The notes under the pieces: generated by a model
The model's database searches: none
The model's input: the letters and a program-made list of their open reading frames with translations, nothing else
Told to the model about the DNA's origin: nothing
Source: Saccharothrix sp.
Lineage (GTDB): Bacteria; Actinomycetota; Actinomycetes; Mycobacteriales; Pseudonocardiaceae
DNA: 64,000 nt
Direction: 5' to 3'
Assembly: GCF_031180885.1 (NCBI RefSeq)
Contig: NZ_JAPSLK010000001.1
Coordinates: 1 to 64,000 of the forward strand
In this document: positions 54,581 to 63,018 of the stretch, piece by piece
How the letters are laid out: each line of letters begins with the position of its first letter
Position numbering within the stretch: the stretch's first letter is position 1
Program-made: the position numbers and the translations under genes

Positions 54581-54599
54581 TATACATAGTGTGTATAGT
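54581..54599 (+). promoter_or_regulatory. PadR operator overlapping the -10 of the padR operon
   Basis: TATACATAGTGTGTATA (54581-54597) is a perfect 6-bp inverted repeat with a 5-bp centre. It overlaps the -10 hexamer TATAGT (54594-54599), whose end is 7 nt before the ATG at 54607. Binding by the PadR protein would directly block the promoter. Confidence 0.8.
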
Positions 54600-54606
54600 C
54601 GACCGC

Positions 54607-55128
54607 ATGTCGATCGGACACACCCTGCTGGGCCTGCTCGAGAAGGGTCCCTCGCACGGATACGACCTGAAGAAGGCCTACGACGAGCGCTTCGGCCACG
54701 ACCGGCCGCTGCACTACGGGCAGGTCTACACGACCCTGTCCCGGCTGCTGCGCAACGGCCTGGTCGAGGAGGCCGGGGTCGAGGCCGGGGACGGTCCGGA
54801 GCGGAAGCGGTACGCGATAACTGATGCGGGTGTCACCGATGTGGTGCAGTGGCTGGGCACGCCGGAGAAACCCGAGCCCTACCTCCAGAACACCCTCTAC
54901 GCCAAGGTCGTCCTCGCGCTGCTGTCCGGTCGCAGCGCGGACGAGGTGCTGGACGTGCAGCGGTCCGCCCACCTGCGCACCATGCGCGAGCTGACCCGGC
55001 GCAAGGCCGAGGGCGACCTGGTCGACCAGTTGATCTGCGACCACGCCCTGTTCCACCTCGAAGCCGACCTGCGCTGGCTCGAACTGACCGCCGCGCGCCT
55101 GGGCCAGCTGTCGGAGGTGGTCCGGTGA
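54607..55128 (+). CDS. PadR-family transcriptional regulator
   Basis: 173 aa. Winged-helix PadR domain (about 1-80): GHTLLGLLEKGPSHGYDLKKAYDERFG, HYGQVYTTLSRLLRNGLVEEAGVEAGDGPERKRYAITDAG. A C-terminal Vir-like helical dimerisation domain (about 90-173) follows. It is transcribed with an ABC exporter (stop overlaps the ATPase start as GTGA) and should repress it until a ligand binds. The start is leaderless. Confidence 0.93.
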   Translation: MSIGHTLLGLLEKGPSHGYDLKKAYDERFGHDRPLHYGQVYTTLSRLLRNGLVEEAGVEAGDGPERKRYAITDAGVTDVVQWLGTPEKPEPYLQNTLYAKVVLALLSGRSADEVLDVQRSAHLRTMRELTRRKAEGDLVDQLICDHALFHLEADLRWLELTAARLGQLSEVVR

Positions 55129-55802
55129 GCGCGCTGCTGGAAGCCGTGGACCTGCGCAAGTCGTTCGGGCCCACGCCCGCGCTGGACGGGGCCGGGCTGA
55201 GCGTCCGCCCGGGCGAGGTGGTGGCCGTGATGGGGCCGTCCGGATCGGGCAAGTCGACCCTCCTGCACTGCCTGGCGGGCATCCTCACGCCGGACTCCGG
55301 CGTGGTCCGCTACCGGGACGTCGAGCTGAGCGCGATGGCCGACGGGGAGCGCAGCGAGTTGCGGCGCACCGACTTCGGGTTCGTCTTCCAGTTCGGGCAG
55401 CTCGTGCCCGAACTGAGCTGCCTGGAGAACGTGGCCCTCCCCCTGCGCCTCGGCGGGGTCAAGCGCAAGGAGGCCGAGTCGCGGGCGCGGTCGTGGCTGG
55501 AGCGGCTGGAGGTCGCCGACGTGGCCGACAAGCGGCCGGGTGAGACGTCCGGCGGGCAGGGGCAGCGGGTGGCCGTGGCGCGGGCGCTGGTCACCGGGCC
55601 GCGGGTGGTGTTCGCCGACGAACCCACCGGGGCGCTGGACTCGCTGAACGGCGAACGGGTCATGCAACTGCTCACGACGGCGGCGAAGGAGACCAACGCG
55701 GCGGTCGTGCTGGTCACCCACGAGCCGCGGGTCGCCGCGTACTCGGACCGCGAGGTCGTGGTGCGCGACGGCCGGTCCCGGGAAGTGGAGCCGGTCCGAT
55801 GA
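55125..55802 (+). CDS. ABC transporter ATP-binding protein (MacB/LolD type)
   Basis: 225 aa. Walker A GPSGSGKSTLLHCL (about 36-49), Q-loop FVFQFGQLVPELS, signature TSGGQGQRVAVARAL (the usual LSGGQ reads TSGGQ), Walker B RVVFADEPTGALDS and H-loop VLVTHEPR. It energises the two FtsX-type permeases downstream. Translationally coupled to padR. Confidence 0.95.
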   Translation: MSALLEAVDLRKSFGPTPALDGAGLSVRPGEVVAVMGPSGSGKSTLLHCLAGILTPDSGVVRYRDVELSAMADGERSELRRTDFGFVFQFGQLVPELSCLENVALPLRLGGVKRKEAESRARSWLERLEVADVADKRPGETSGGQGQRVAVARALVTGPRVVFADEPTGALDSLNGERVMQLLTTAAKETNAAVVLVTHEPRVAAYSDREVVVRDGRSREVEPVR

Positions 55803-55830
55803 GGTCACCGCTGCGCTGGGGGAGGTCGCG

Positions 55831-58146
55831 GTGAAGCTCTGGTTCTCGGACCTGCTCCTGGGTGTGCGGCTGGCGATGGGCGGCGGGCGCACGTCGTGGG
55901 TTCGGCTCGCGCTGACCGGTGCGGGCATCGGCGTCGGGGTCGCGGTGCTGCTCACGGCGACTTCCGTGCCCTCGGTCCTGGAGTCGCGCGAGGAGCGCCG
56001 GGCAGCGGCGTCGGCGGTGCAGCGCAAGGCCGAGCCCGGTCAGGACGTCCTGTACGAGCGGCGGTGGTTCACCGAGTTCCGCGGCCGGGGGATCGACGGC
56101 CGGTTCGTCGTCGCCACCGGGCCGGGCGCGCCGGTTCCGCCGGGTCTGTCGAGGGTGCCCGGCGACGGTGAGGTCGTGGTTTCCCCCGAGCTGGCGAAGC
56201 TGCTCGACTCGCCCGCGGGCGAGTTGTTGCGCGAGCGGTTCCCGCAGCGGCGCGTGGGGGTGATGGGGCAGGCCGCCTTGAACTCGCCGGACGACCTGAT
56301 GTTCATCGCGGGCGACGTGTCGGTGCCGCGGGAACCGGACCTGGCGATCGTGTCCTTCGGCGGCGAGCGGCAGGACCGCGAACTGGACCCGATCCTGTCC
56401 CTGCTGATCACGATCGGCGTGGTGGCGCTGCTGTTCCCGGTGCTGGTGTTCGTCGGGATCAGCACCCGGCTCGCGGGCGCCGAGCGGGACCGCAGGCTCG
56501 CCGCGTTGCGGCTGGTCGGCGCGGGGGCGCAGCGGGTGCGGCGGATCGCCGCCGGTGAGGCGCTGCTGGGCGCGTTCACCGGGCTGGCGGTCGGCACCGG
56601 GCTGTTCCTGGTGGCGCGGCAGTTCGTCGAGCACGTGACGCTGATGGGCGTCAGCGTGTTCGTCAGCGACATGGCGCCGACCCCGTGGCTGGTCGTGCTG
56701 ATCGGCGTGCTGGTGCCGGTGCTGGCCGTGGTCACGTCGATCATCGCCATGCGCCGCACCGTGATCGAGCCGCTCGGCGTGGTGCGGCGGGCCAAGCCGG
56801 TGCGGCGGGTGATGTGGTGGCGCACGATCCCGATCTTCGTCGGCACGGCGGCGCTGCTCAGCCAGACCGAGGCGATGGGCGGTTCGGAGGCGGACGGGAA
56901 CACGGTCGTCGTGGTCGTCGGCATCCTCTCGCTGCTGCTGAGCATCCCGCTGCTGCTGCCGTGGGTGGTGGAGAGCGCGGTCGGGCGGTTGCGCGGTGGT
57001 GCGCCGTCGTGGCAGCTCGCGATCCGCAGGCTCCAGTTGGAGAGCGGCACGGCGGCGCGCGTGGTCGGCGGGGTGGCGGTCGTGCTGGCGGGCGGGATCG
57101 CGTTGCAGTCCGTGCTGGCCAGCGCGGAGAGCAAGGTCGTGGACCGACCCGTCGACCAGGCCGACCGCACGCGGCTCATGGTGAGCCTGGCGGACGCACC
57201 GCCGGAGGACGTCGCCAGTGCCACCAGCCTGATCGAGCGCGCCGCGGGCGTGGAGCGCGTGCACCCGATGTGGACGTTGCAGTACAAGTTCCCCGGCGAG
57301 GACAACCACCAGTCCGCGCTCGTCGCGTCGTGCGAGGCGCTCGCCACCCAGGCCACGCTGCCGAGCTGCGCGGACGGCGACGCGTTCTACATGTACGACG
57401 AGGGCGGCTACCGCGACCCGGCCGACCTGGAGCACGAGGAGCCGGGCGACCGGGTCATTCTCGTCGAGAGGTTCGGCCGCGAGGAACGCGTCGGTCCACA
57501 GTGGACGATCCCCCGGTACACCCGCGTCGGTCCGCCCGCGCAGCTGAAGGAGCACGCCCACCAGGGCCTGCTGCTGACCCCGGGTGCCGTGCGGGACCTC
57601 GGTTTCCCGTTGTCCCGCCTCACCGTCCTCGTGAAGGTCGACCCGAAGCAGCAGGACATCGTCGAACACGTGCGAAACGCCATGGGGGCGCTGACCTGGC
57701 GGACGTACTCGTACTACTACGGCGTCACCGACCCGAGCGAGCGGATCAAGCAGTTCCAGAGCATCCGGCAGGGCCTGCTCGCGGGTTCCCTGGTGACCCT
57801 GCTGCTGGCCGGCGCCAGCCTGCTGGTGCTGGCGCTGGAACAGGTCCGCGAACGCCGCCGCCCGCTGGCCGTCCTGGCGGCGAGCGGTGTCCCGAGGGGC
57901 GCGCTGGGCCGGTCGCTGCTGTGGCAGAACGCCGTCCCGCTGGTCCTCGCGCTGGTGATCTCCATCGCGGTCGGCTGCGGCCTGGCGGTGCTGCTGCTGC
58001 GGATCGTGTCCCAGCCGATCGTCATGGACTGGGCGGGCATCGCGATCCTCAGCACGGCCGCGGCGGTCCTGGTCGCCGTGGTGACCGCGTTGACCCTGCC
58101 GTCCCTGCGCAGGGCCACCGGCGCGCTCGGCCTCCGCTCGGAGTGA
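55831..58146 (+). CDS. FtsX-like ABC permease 1
   Basis: 771 aa. N-terminal membrane helix (LALTGAGIGVGVAVLLTA), an extracytoplasmic domain (about 45-185), three helices around residues 188-310 with LVGAGAQRVRRIAAGEALLGAFTGLAVGTGLFL, a central membrane region, a second extracytoplasmic domain (about 440-620) and three C-terminal helices with ERRRPLAVLAASGVPRGALGRSLLWQ. Large MacB/FtsX-type architecture, probably exporting a peptide or antibiotic or extracting it from the membrane. GGGGGAGG precedes the GTG at 55831. Confidence 0.92.
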   Translation: MKLWFSDLLLGVRLAMGGGRTSWVRLALTGAGIGVGVAVLLTATSVPSVLESREERRAAASAVQRKAEPGQDVLYERRWFTEFRGRGIDGRFVVATGPGAPVPPGLSRVPGDGEVVVSPELAKLLDSPAGELLRERFPQRRVGVMGQAALNSPDDLMFIAGDVSVPREPDLAIVSFGGERQDRELDPILSLLITIGVVALLFPVLVFVGISTRLAGAERDRRLAALRLVGAGAQRVRRIAAGEALLGAFTGLAVGTGLFLVARQFVEHVTLMGVSVFVSDMAPTPWLVVLIGVLVPVLAVVTSIIAMRRTVIEPLGVVRRAKPVRRVMWWRTIPIFVGTAALLSQTEAMGGSEADGNTVVVVVGILSLLLSIPLLLPWVVESAVGRLRGGAPSWQLAIRRLQLESGTAARVVGGVAVVLAGGIALQSVLASAESKVVDRPVDQADRTRLMVSLADAPPEDVASATSLIERAAGVERVHPMWTLQYKFPGEDNHQSALVASCEALATQATLPSCADGDAFYMYDEGGYRDPADLEHEEPGDRVILVERFGREERVGPQWTIPRYTRVGPPAQLKEHAHQGLLLTPGAVRDLGFPLSRLTVLVKVDPKQQDIVEHVRNAMGALTWRTYSYYYGVTDPSERIKQFQSIRQGLLAGSLVTLLLAGASLLVLALEQVRERRRPLAVLAASGVPRGALGRSLLWQNAVPLVLALVISIAVGCGLAVLLLRIVSQPIVMDWAGIAILSTAAAVLVAVVTALTLPSLRRATGALGLRSE

Positions 58147-58261
58147 CCGGCTCCGGGTGCAACGCATCCGGGGTGGTCGGCGTTCTGGTGGAGGCGGTTC
58201 GCCGGTGCGCGGCCACCTGATCGGGCTTCGGTGCGTCTTCATCGGTGTGGGGGGTTGTTCG

Positions 58262-60508
58262 GTGGTCGAAGAGGCTCGCCCGGTGGCCGGCGGTGCCGCC
58301 GGTGCCCGGGCGAGGTGGGTGGCCGACCTGGTCCTCGGGGTCCGACTGGCTGTCGGGGGCAGCCGGACCTCGTGGGCCAGGTTGGCGCTCACCGCCGCCG
58401 GGGTCGGGCTCGGTGTGGTCGCGCTGCTGCTCGCGGCCTCCGTGGGGCCGGCCCGGGAGGCGAAGTCGGAGCGGGTTCGGGCCGCCGCGCCGGTCGCGGG
58501 CGGGGACGACGCTCCGCTGCGGGTCCGGGACGTCGTGGTGTCCTGGCAGGGGCGGCGGATCGTCGGGGTGGAGGTGGCCGCGACCCGGGCCGGCGCGCCG
58601 GTGCCGCCGGGGGTCGGGCGGTTGCCGCAGCCCGGCGAGGTGGTGGTGTCGCCCGAGCTGCTGGACCTGATCCAGACCGACTACTCGGTGCGCGCCCGGT
58701 TCCCCGAACGGGTCATCGGGGTGATCGCCGACGCGGGGCTGCCGCGCCCCAAGTCACTGCTGTTCTACGCGGGTCTCGCGGACGTCCACGCCGCCGACGC
58801 CACCCCGGTCGAGGGGTTCGGCGGCGACCGGCCCGGGTCGACCCTGCTGCCCGCCTACCGGCTGCTGGTGATCGCGGCGATCGGGGCGCTCCTCGTGCCC
58901 CTGGGCATCTTCGTCCTGGTCGCCACCCGCCTCGGCGCGACCGGGCGGGACCGGCGGCTGGCCGCGATCCGGCTGGTCGGGGCGAGCCGCGGCCAGGTCC
59001 GGCGGATCGCGAGCGGGGAGACGTTGACCGGGGCGGTGCTCGGGCTGCTCGTCGGGGTCGCGCTGTTCTTCGCGGCACGGCCGCTGGCCCGGTTCATCGA
59101 GGTCGAGGGGGTGGGGTTCTACCCGACCGACCTGCTGCCCGACCCGCTGCTCGGCGCGCTGATCGCGGTCGGGGTGCCGGTCGTCGCGGTGGTGTCGGCG
59201 CTGGTCGCGCTGCGCACGGTCGACATCGGGCCGCTCGGGCTGCACCGGGCCGCGCAGACGCCCGCCCGGCGGGCCTGGTGGCGGTTCGCGCTGCTCGGCG
59301 CGGGCGCGGCGGTGCTGCTGACGGTCTCGGCGGTCGGGTCGTTCGACGAGGTCCTGGCCGACTCGGCGACGGCGGTCGGGCTGGGCGCGGGCATCGGGCT
59401 GGTCCTCGCGGGCACCGGGGCGGTGCTGCCGTGGCTGGTCGGGCGGGTCGCGGACCGCTTGCAGCCGGAGGCCGTCGCGCCGATGCTCGCCGTGCGCGGC
59501 CTGCGGTTCGACGCGGGCACGCCGCGCGTGCTGGCCGGGGTCGTCGTCGTGCTCACCGGCTCGCTGACGCTCCAGGTCCTGCTCGGTGTCGCCACGCAGG
59601 TCACGGCCGCCTCCGAGTTGGAGTCCCGCGCCGAACCCCACCGGTGGGTGCTCAACGTCGGCGAGCACACCCCGGTGCGGTCGCTGGAGGAGGCGATCGC
59701 GCTGGTCGGCGGCGTGCGGCGGGTCAGCGAGGTGCGCACTCTGCAGCCGCGCGGCGAGCTGACCGTCCAGGTGATCAGCACGGACTGCGCCGAACTCGCC
59801 GACCGCCTCAAGGTCGACGACTGCGTCCCCGGTGCCGCCTACCGCACGGCCGGCACCACGGGCATCCCCGGGCCGGGCACGCGCCTCGCGGTCGGCGCGC
59901 TGACGTGGGTCGTGCCGCAGCACCGCGAGGTACCGGGCACCGCGCAGGCGTTGTTCGTGGCGAGCGGCGCGGACCCGGTGCTGGAGTCGGTGCAGCCCTC
60001 GGACCTGGTCGTGGTCGGCCCGCCGGACCGGGGCTTCGGCGACCGGCTGCTCGCCGCGACCGGCCGGGTGGACCGCGCGGTGGTGCTGTGGGCGACCGCG
60101 CGGGTGGGCCAGGTCGAGCTGTTCACGTCCCTGCGCAGCGGGGTCATCGGCGGCTCGGCGCTGCTCGTCCTGCTGGCCGTGGTGGGCCTGGCGGCCGCGG
60201 CCGTGGACCAGGTGTGGGAGCGGCGGCGGCACACCGCGGTGCTCGCGGCCAACGGCGTCCCGCGCCGCACGCTCGCCGCCGCGGCCCTGTGGCAGTTCGC
60301 CATCCCGACCGCGCTGGGCATCGCCCTGGCCATCCCGGTCGGCCTGGGCGCGGCGTGGCTGGTCGTCCCCACGGCGTTGTTCCGCCTGGACTGGGCCGAG
60401 TTGGGGACCACGGTGGGCAGCGCGGCGGCGGTCGTGCTGATCGTCGCGCTGTGCACGGTCCCGGCGCTGCGCCACGCGATCCGCCCGGCCAGCCTCAGAA
60501 CCGAGTGA
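58262..60508 (+). CDS. FtsX-like ABC permease 2
   Basis: About 748 aa from the GTG at 58262; homology to permease 1 begins just after this (VADLVLGVRLAVGGSRTSWARLALTAAGVGLGV). It shares the same layout and motifs (RLVGASRGQVRRIASGETLTGAVLGLLVGVALFFAARPLARF; ERRRHTAVLAANGVPRRTLAAAALWQ). Its sequence has diverged clearly from permease 1, so the two probably form a heterodimer with the single ATPase. GGGGGG lies about 7 nt upstream. Earlier starts at 58157 or 58205 are possible. Confidence 0.88.
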   Translation: MVEEARPVAGGAAGARARWVADLVLGVRLAVGGSRTSWARLALTAAGVGLGVVALLLAASVGPAREAKSERVRAAAPVAGGDDAPLRVRDVVVSWQGRRIVGVEVAATRAGAPVPPGVGRLPQPGEVVVSPELLDLIQTDYSVRARFPERVIGVIADAGLPRPKSLLFYAGLADVHAADATPVEGFGGDRPGSTLLPAYRLLVIAAIGALLVPLGIFVLVATRLGATGRDRRLAAIRLVGASRGQVRRIASGETLTGAVLGLLVGVALFFAARPLARFIEVEGVGFYPTDLLPDPLLGALIAVGVPVVAVVSALVALRTVDIGPLGLHRAAQTPARRAWWRFALLGAGAAVLLTVSAVGSFDEVLADSATAVGLGAGIGLVLAGTGAVLPWLVGRVADRLQPEAVAPMLAVRGLRFDAGTPRVLAGVVVVLTGSLTLQVLLGVATQVTAASELESRAEPHRWVLNVGEHTPVRSLEEAIALVGGVRRVSEVRTLQPRGELTVQVISTDCAELADRLKVDDCVPGAAYRTAGTTGIPGPGTRLAVGALTWVVPQHREVPGTAQALFVASGADPVLESVQPSDLVVVGPPDRGFGDRLLAATGRVDRAVVLWATARVGQVELFTSLRSGVIGGSALLVLLAVVGLAAAAVDQVWERRRHTAVLAANGVPRRTLAAAALWQFAIPTALGIALAIPVGLGAAWLVVPTALFRLDWAELGTTVGSAAAVVLIVALCTVPALRHAIRPASLRTE

Positions 60509-60607
60509 AACCGCCCGTAGACGCCGGAATCGCAGGGCCAGTTCCAAGATCCACACCATCGTGCGGCGCCGGGTATCCCGCCGGGCCGGGCGTTCCTCAC
60601 GTGGAAC

Positions 60608-61150
60608 ATGCAAGATCGAACCAACGCCGCGCTCCTGGCCTTGGCCCACCGGGGCGACCACGCGGCCTGGCGTGAACTCGTCCGCCGGCACCTGCGCCTG
60701 GTGTGGGCGGTGGCCAGGTCGTTCCGGCTGACCCGCGACGACGCCGCCGACGTCACCCAGGCCACCTGGCTGATCCTCGCCGAGAACCTGACCGCGATCC
60801 GCCACCCCGACCGCCTCACCGCGTGGCTGGTCACCACCGCCCGCCGCGAGTGCCTGGCCCTGCTGCGCACGAGGTCCCGCGAGGAACCGGCCGACCTGCG
60901 CCTGCCCGACCGGTCGCCGACGCCGGAGGACGCCGCCGAGGCCACCGACACCGGCACCCGCCTGTGGCGCGCCTACCGAACCCTCCCCGCCAAGTGCCGC
61001 GACCTGCTGCACCTGATCGCCCACGCACCCGACCTGACGTTCACCCGACTGGCGGAAGCCACAGGCATCCCGAGGAACAGCCTCGGCCCCACCCGCCACC
61101 GCTGCCTGACCACCCTGCGCCGCCGCCTGACCTCGGAGGCCATCCGATGA
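60608..61150 (+). CDS. ECF-type sigma factor
   Basis: 180 aa. Region 2: WRELVRRHLRLVWAVARSFRLTRDDAADVTQATWLILAENL and HPDRLTAWLVTTARRECLALLR. Region 4: LPAKCRDLLHLIAHAPDLTFTRLAEATGIPRNSLGPTRHRCLTTLRRRL. It has no membrane partner; the next gene (ATGA overlap) encodes a soluble protein. It lies 100 nt after the permease operon on the same strand. Confidence 0.92.
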   Translation: MQDRTNAALLALAHRGDHAAWRELVRRHLRLVWAVARSFRLTRDDAADVTQATWLILAENLTAIRHPDRLTAWLVTTARRECLALLRTRSREEPADLRLPDRSPTPEDAAEATDTGTRLWRAYRTLPAKCRDLLHLIAHAPDLTFTRLAEATGIPRNSLGPTRHRCLTTLRRRLTSEAIR

Positions 61151-61587
61151 CCACCGCCATCGACCTGTCCGACCAGGACCTGCTGGCCCGCCTGGCCGAA
61201 CTCCTCGACCGCGCCGACCCCGTCCCGCCAACCGTTGTCGCACAAGCCCGAGCCGCGCTCGCCGCGCGCACCCCAGCGGTCCTGACGCGACTGATCACCG
61301 ACTCCGCGCACACCACCGGCGCACACACCTCCGGCACCGGCTCCACTCGAACACTCCGCTTCACCGCCCTGGACGTGGTCCTCGAACCCGCGCTCGAAGG
61401 CCTGCACGTCACCGGCTTCGCGCGCACCGGCACGACACTGCACGTCCGCTGGCCCACCGGAACCCGCACCACCGACCTCGGCCCCGGCGGCTTCTTCCAC
61501 CTCGACCACATCCCCGCCGGACCGCTGAAGTTCTTGCTGCGCCAAGAGGACGCACCCGACACCGCCACCCGGTGGTTCGTCGCGTGA
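61147..61587 (+). CDS. Soluble partner of the ECF sigma factor, function unknown
   Basis: 146 aa with an ATGA overlap with the sigma gene. A helical N-terminus (DQDLLARLAELLDRADPVPPTVVAQARAALAARTP) is followed by a beta-rich part (TLRFTALDVVLEPALEGLHVTGFARTGTTLHVRWPTG and GPGGFFHLDHIPAGPLKFLLRQ), like a carboxypeptidase-regulatory beta-sandwich. No membrane helix. The N-terminal helices could bind the sigma factor; an anti-sigma or co-regulator role is inferred only from gene pairing. Confidence 0.78.
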   Translation: MTTAIDLSDQDLLARLAELLDRADPVPPTVVAQARAALAARTPAVLTRLITDSAHTTGAHTSGTGSTRTLRFTALDVVLEPALEGLHVTGFARTGTTLHVRWPTGTRTTDLGPGGFFHLDHIPAGPLKFLLRQEDAPDTATRWFVA

Positions 61588-61654
61588 CACGGTCTGAACG
61601 CGAGAGTCGTTCGATTCTCCGTCCACTCCGGACATCGGCGGTCACACGATCCGT

Positions 61655-61676
61655 TGAACACGACGGACGGTGTTCA
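61655..61676. promoter_or_regulatory. Inverted repeat TGAACAC-N8-GTGTTCA
   Basis: A perfect 7-bp inverted repeat with an 8-bp spacer lies in the 249-bp gap upstream of the exported-protein gene. It is a possible operator; no cognate regulator is evident. Confidence 0.5.
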
Positions 61677-61836
61677 CGGACGGGCGCGACAACCCGGACA
61701 GCCGCACGGCACCGCCCTTCCGAGTGGGTTCCGTGGCATATCGTTCGAAAATGCGGTGACCAGTGCTAGACATAGCAGAACGTCGACCTCGAACGGTCCG
61801 TCCCGTTCGCCGTACCCGGAACGGTGGTGATCTCCA

Positions 61837-62691
61837 GTGGCAGTCCCCGACGCGGCGCGCCGCAGTGGATCGCTGCTGCTCCGGGCGCTCGCCGTGGGCG
61901 GGTTCGCGGCGGTCGCCTGGCTGCTCTGCAGCGGGGTCGCGGCGGCCGACGAGCAGGACCACCCGGACGTGGTGTCGAACCCACTCGACGCGGTGAACCT
62001 GGCCCTGGAACAGCAGCAGACGGCCACGACGGCCCTGGTGGTGGCGCTCACCGAGCGCGCACCCCTCGACCTCCCCGCGCACGTCACCCTCCCGGCGCAC
62101 GCCGCGCCGATGGACGTGCCGGCGCCCATCGACATGCCCACCTACCGGGAACCCGACGAGAACGAGGACGAGGACCAGGTCGTCCCGGTCCACCAGGACG
62201 ACCGCGAGGACGTCGAGTACAGCCACACCGGTGGCTCGCACAGCACCGTCGCACCCAAGTCGATCTCCAACGCGATGCCGGCCGAGCAGTACGAGGCGAA
62301 GGTCGTGGCCAAGGCCGCCGCCCGCCTGGCCGCGCTCGCGCCACCACCCGCGGAGGAACCACCGGCGCCGCAGGCCGTCCCCGAGGACGACCCGGCACCC
62401 CAGACCACCCTCCGGCTGACGGTCACCGAACCGGACGCCACCACTCCCACCTGGGAGAACCCGCAACCCTTCACGCCGACGCCCGCTCCCCAGCAGGCGC
62501 CCGCGCCCACCGCCCCGACCTCGGCGTCGGCGAGCGGCCACGACGGGTCCAACGGCCACCGCGGTGGCGTGATCGCGTCGTCGACCGGCCAGGACAGATT
62601 CGCGCCGCCCACCTTCTGGCGGGTCCAGCAGCGCGACGACTGGCGCACCCCCGGCAGCGTCCCCGGCCTGCCGAGCACGTCACCCGACTGA
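61837..62691 (+). CDS. Exported Pro/Ala-rich protein of unknown function
   Basis: 284 aa. Signal peptide: basic start, hydrophobic LLLRALAVGGFAAVAWLLCSG, cleavage near VAAADEQDH (about 38). The mature part has an N-terminal helical segment (NPLDAVNLALEQQQTATTALVVAL), an acidic stretch (EPDENEDEDQ) and a long Pro/Thr/Ala-rich region ending GGVIASSTGQDRFAPPTFWRV. No catalytic motif. The start GTG is at 61837. I see no function; the sequence fits a wall-exposed protein. Confidence 0.75.
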   Translation: MAVPDAARRSGSLLLRALAVGGFAAVAWLLCSGVAAADEQDHPDVVSNPLDAVNLALEQQQTATTALVVALTERAPLDLPAHVTLPAHAAPMDVPAPIDMPTYREPDENEDEDQVVPVHQDDREDVEYSHTGGSHSTVAPKSISNAMPAEQYEAKVVAKAAARLAALAPPPAEEPPAPQAVPEDDPAPQTTLRLTVTEPDATTPTWENPQPFTPTPAPQQAPAPTAPTSASASGHDGSNGHRGGVIASSTGQDRFAPPTFWRVQQRDDWRTPGSVPGLPSTSPD

Positions 62692-62845
62692 GTTACGCGG
62701 GACCCGTCTGCCGTCAGCACGCCCGGAAGTCCGCGCCGGCACGGGCGCACTCCGGCACAGGGCCGTTCCCGCACGTCACCCATCCCCCATCGCACCACCC
62801 CCAGGCTTCCCGTCCTGCCGACCGCGCCCCGGCAGGAGCGGGCAC

Positions 62846-62997
62846 GACCCCGTCGTCGCACTGCCCCTGCGGCGACGGGGTCCCAGAGGAACCTGCGGCC
62901 GGGGACGCCATCCCTGGAGCGTCCCCGCCGCAGGTCCAAAGGTTTCCGCCGCCGGGTTCCCGGCCCACCGAGGGGCTGCGCCGGGAACCCGGCGGCG
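62846..62997. terminator. Three consecutive strong hairpins between convergent genes
   Basis: 62846-62882 (15-bp stem, one mismatch), 62891-62935 (17-bp stem with one bulge) and 62947-62997 (18-bp perfect stem). The last starts 22 nt after the stop of the minus-strand aminotransferase gene. They lie in the 327-bp gap 62692-63018 and can stop both converging transcripts; three in a row is unusual. The rest of the gap (62692-62845) shows no gene. Confidence 0.8.
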
Positions 62998-63018
62998 GGC
63001 GCACCACAGGGGAGCGGT

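Noticed and set aside
60600..60608. GGAAC as an ECF -35 box for sigma autoregulation
   Set aside because: It directly abuts the start codon of the sigma gene, leaving no room for a -10 element.
55714..61243. Long minus-strand frames (over 800 codons) opposite the permease genes
   Set aside because: The translations are low-complexity RDRQP-type sequences without domains; the plus-strand permeases have clear motifs and coupling.
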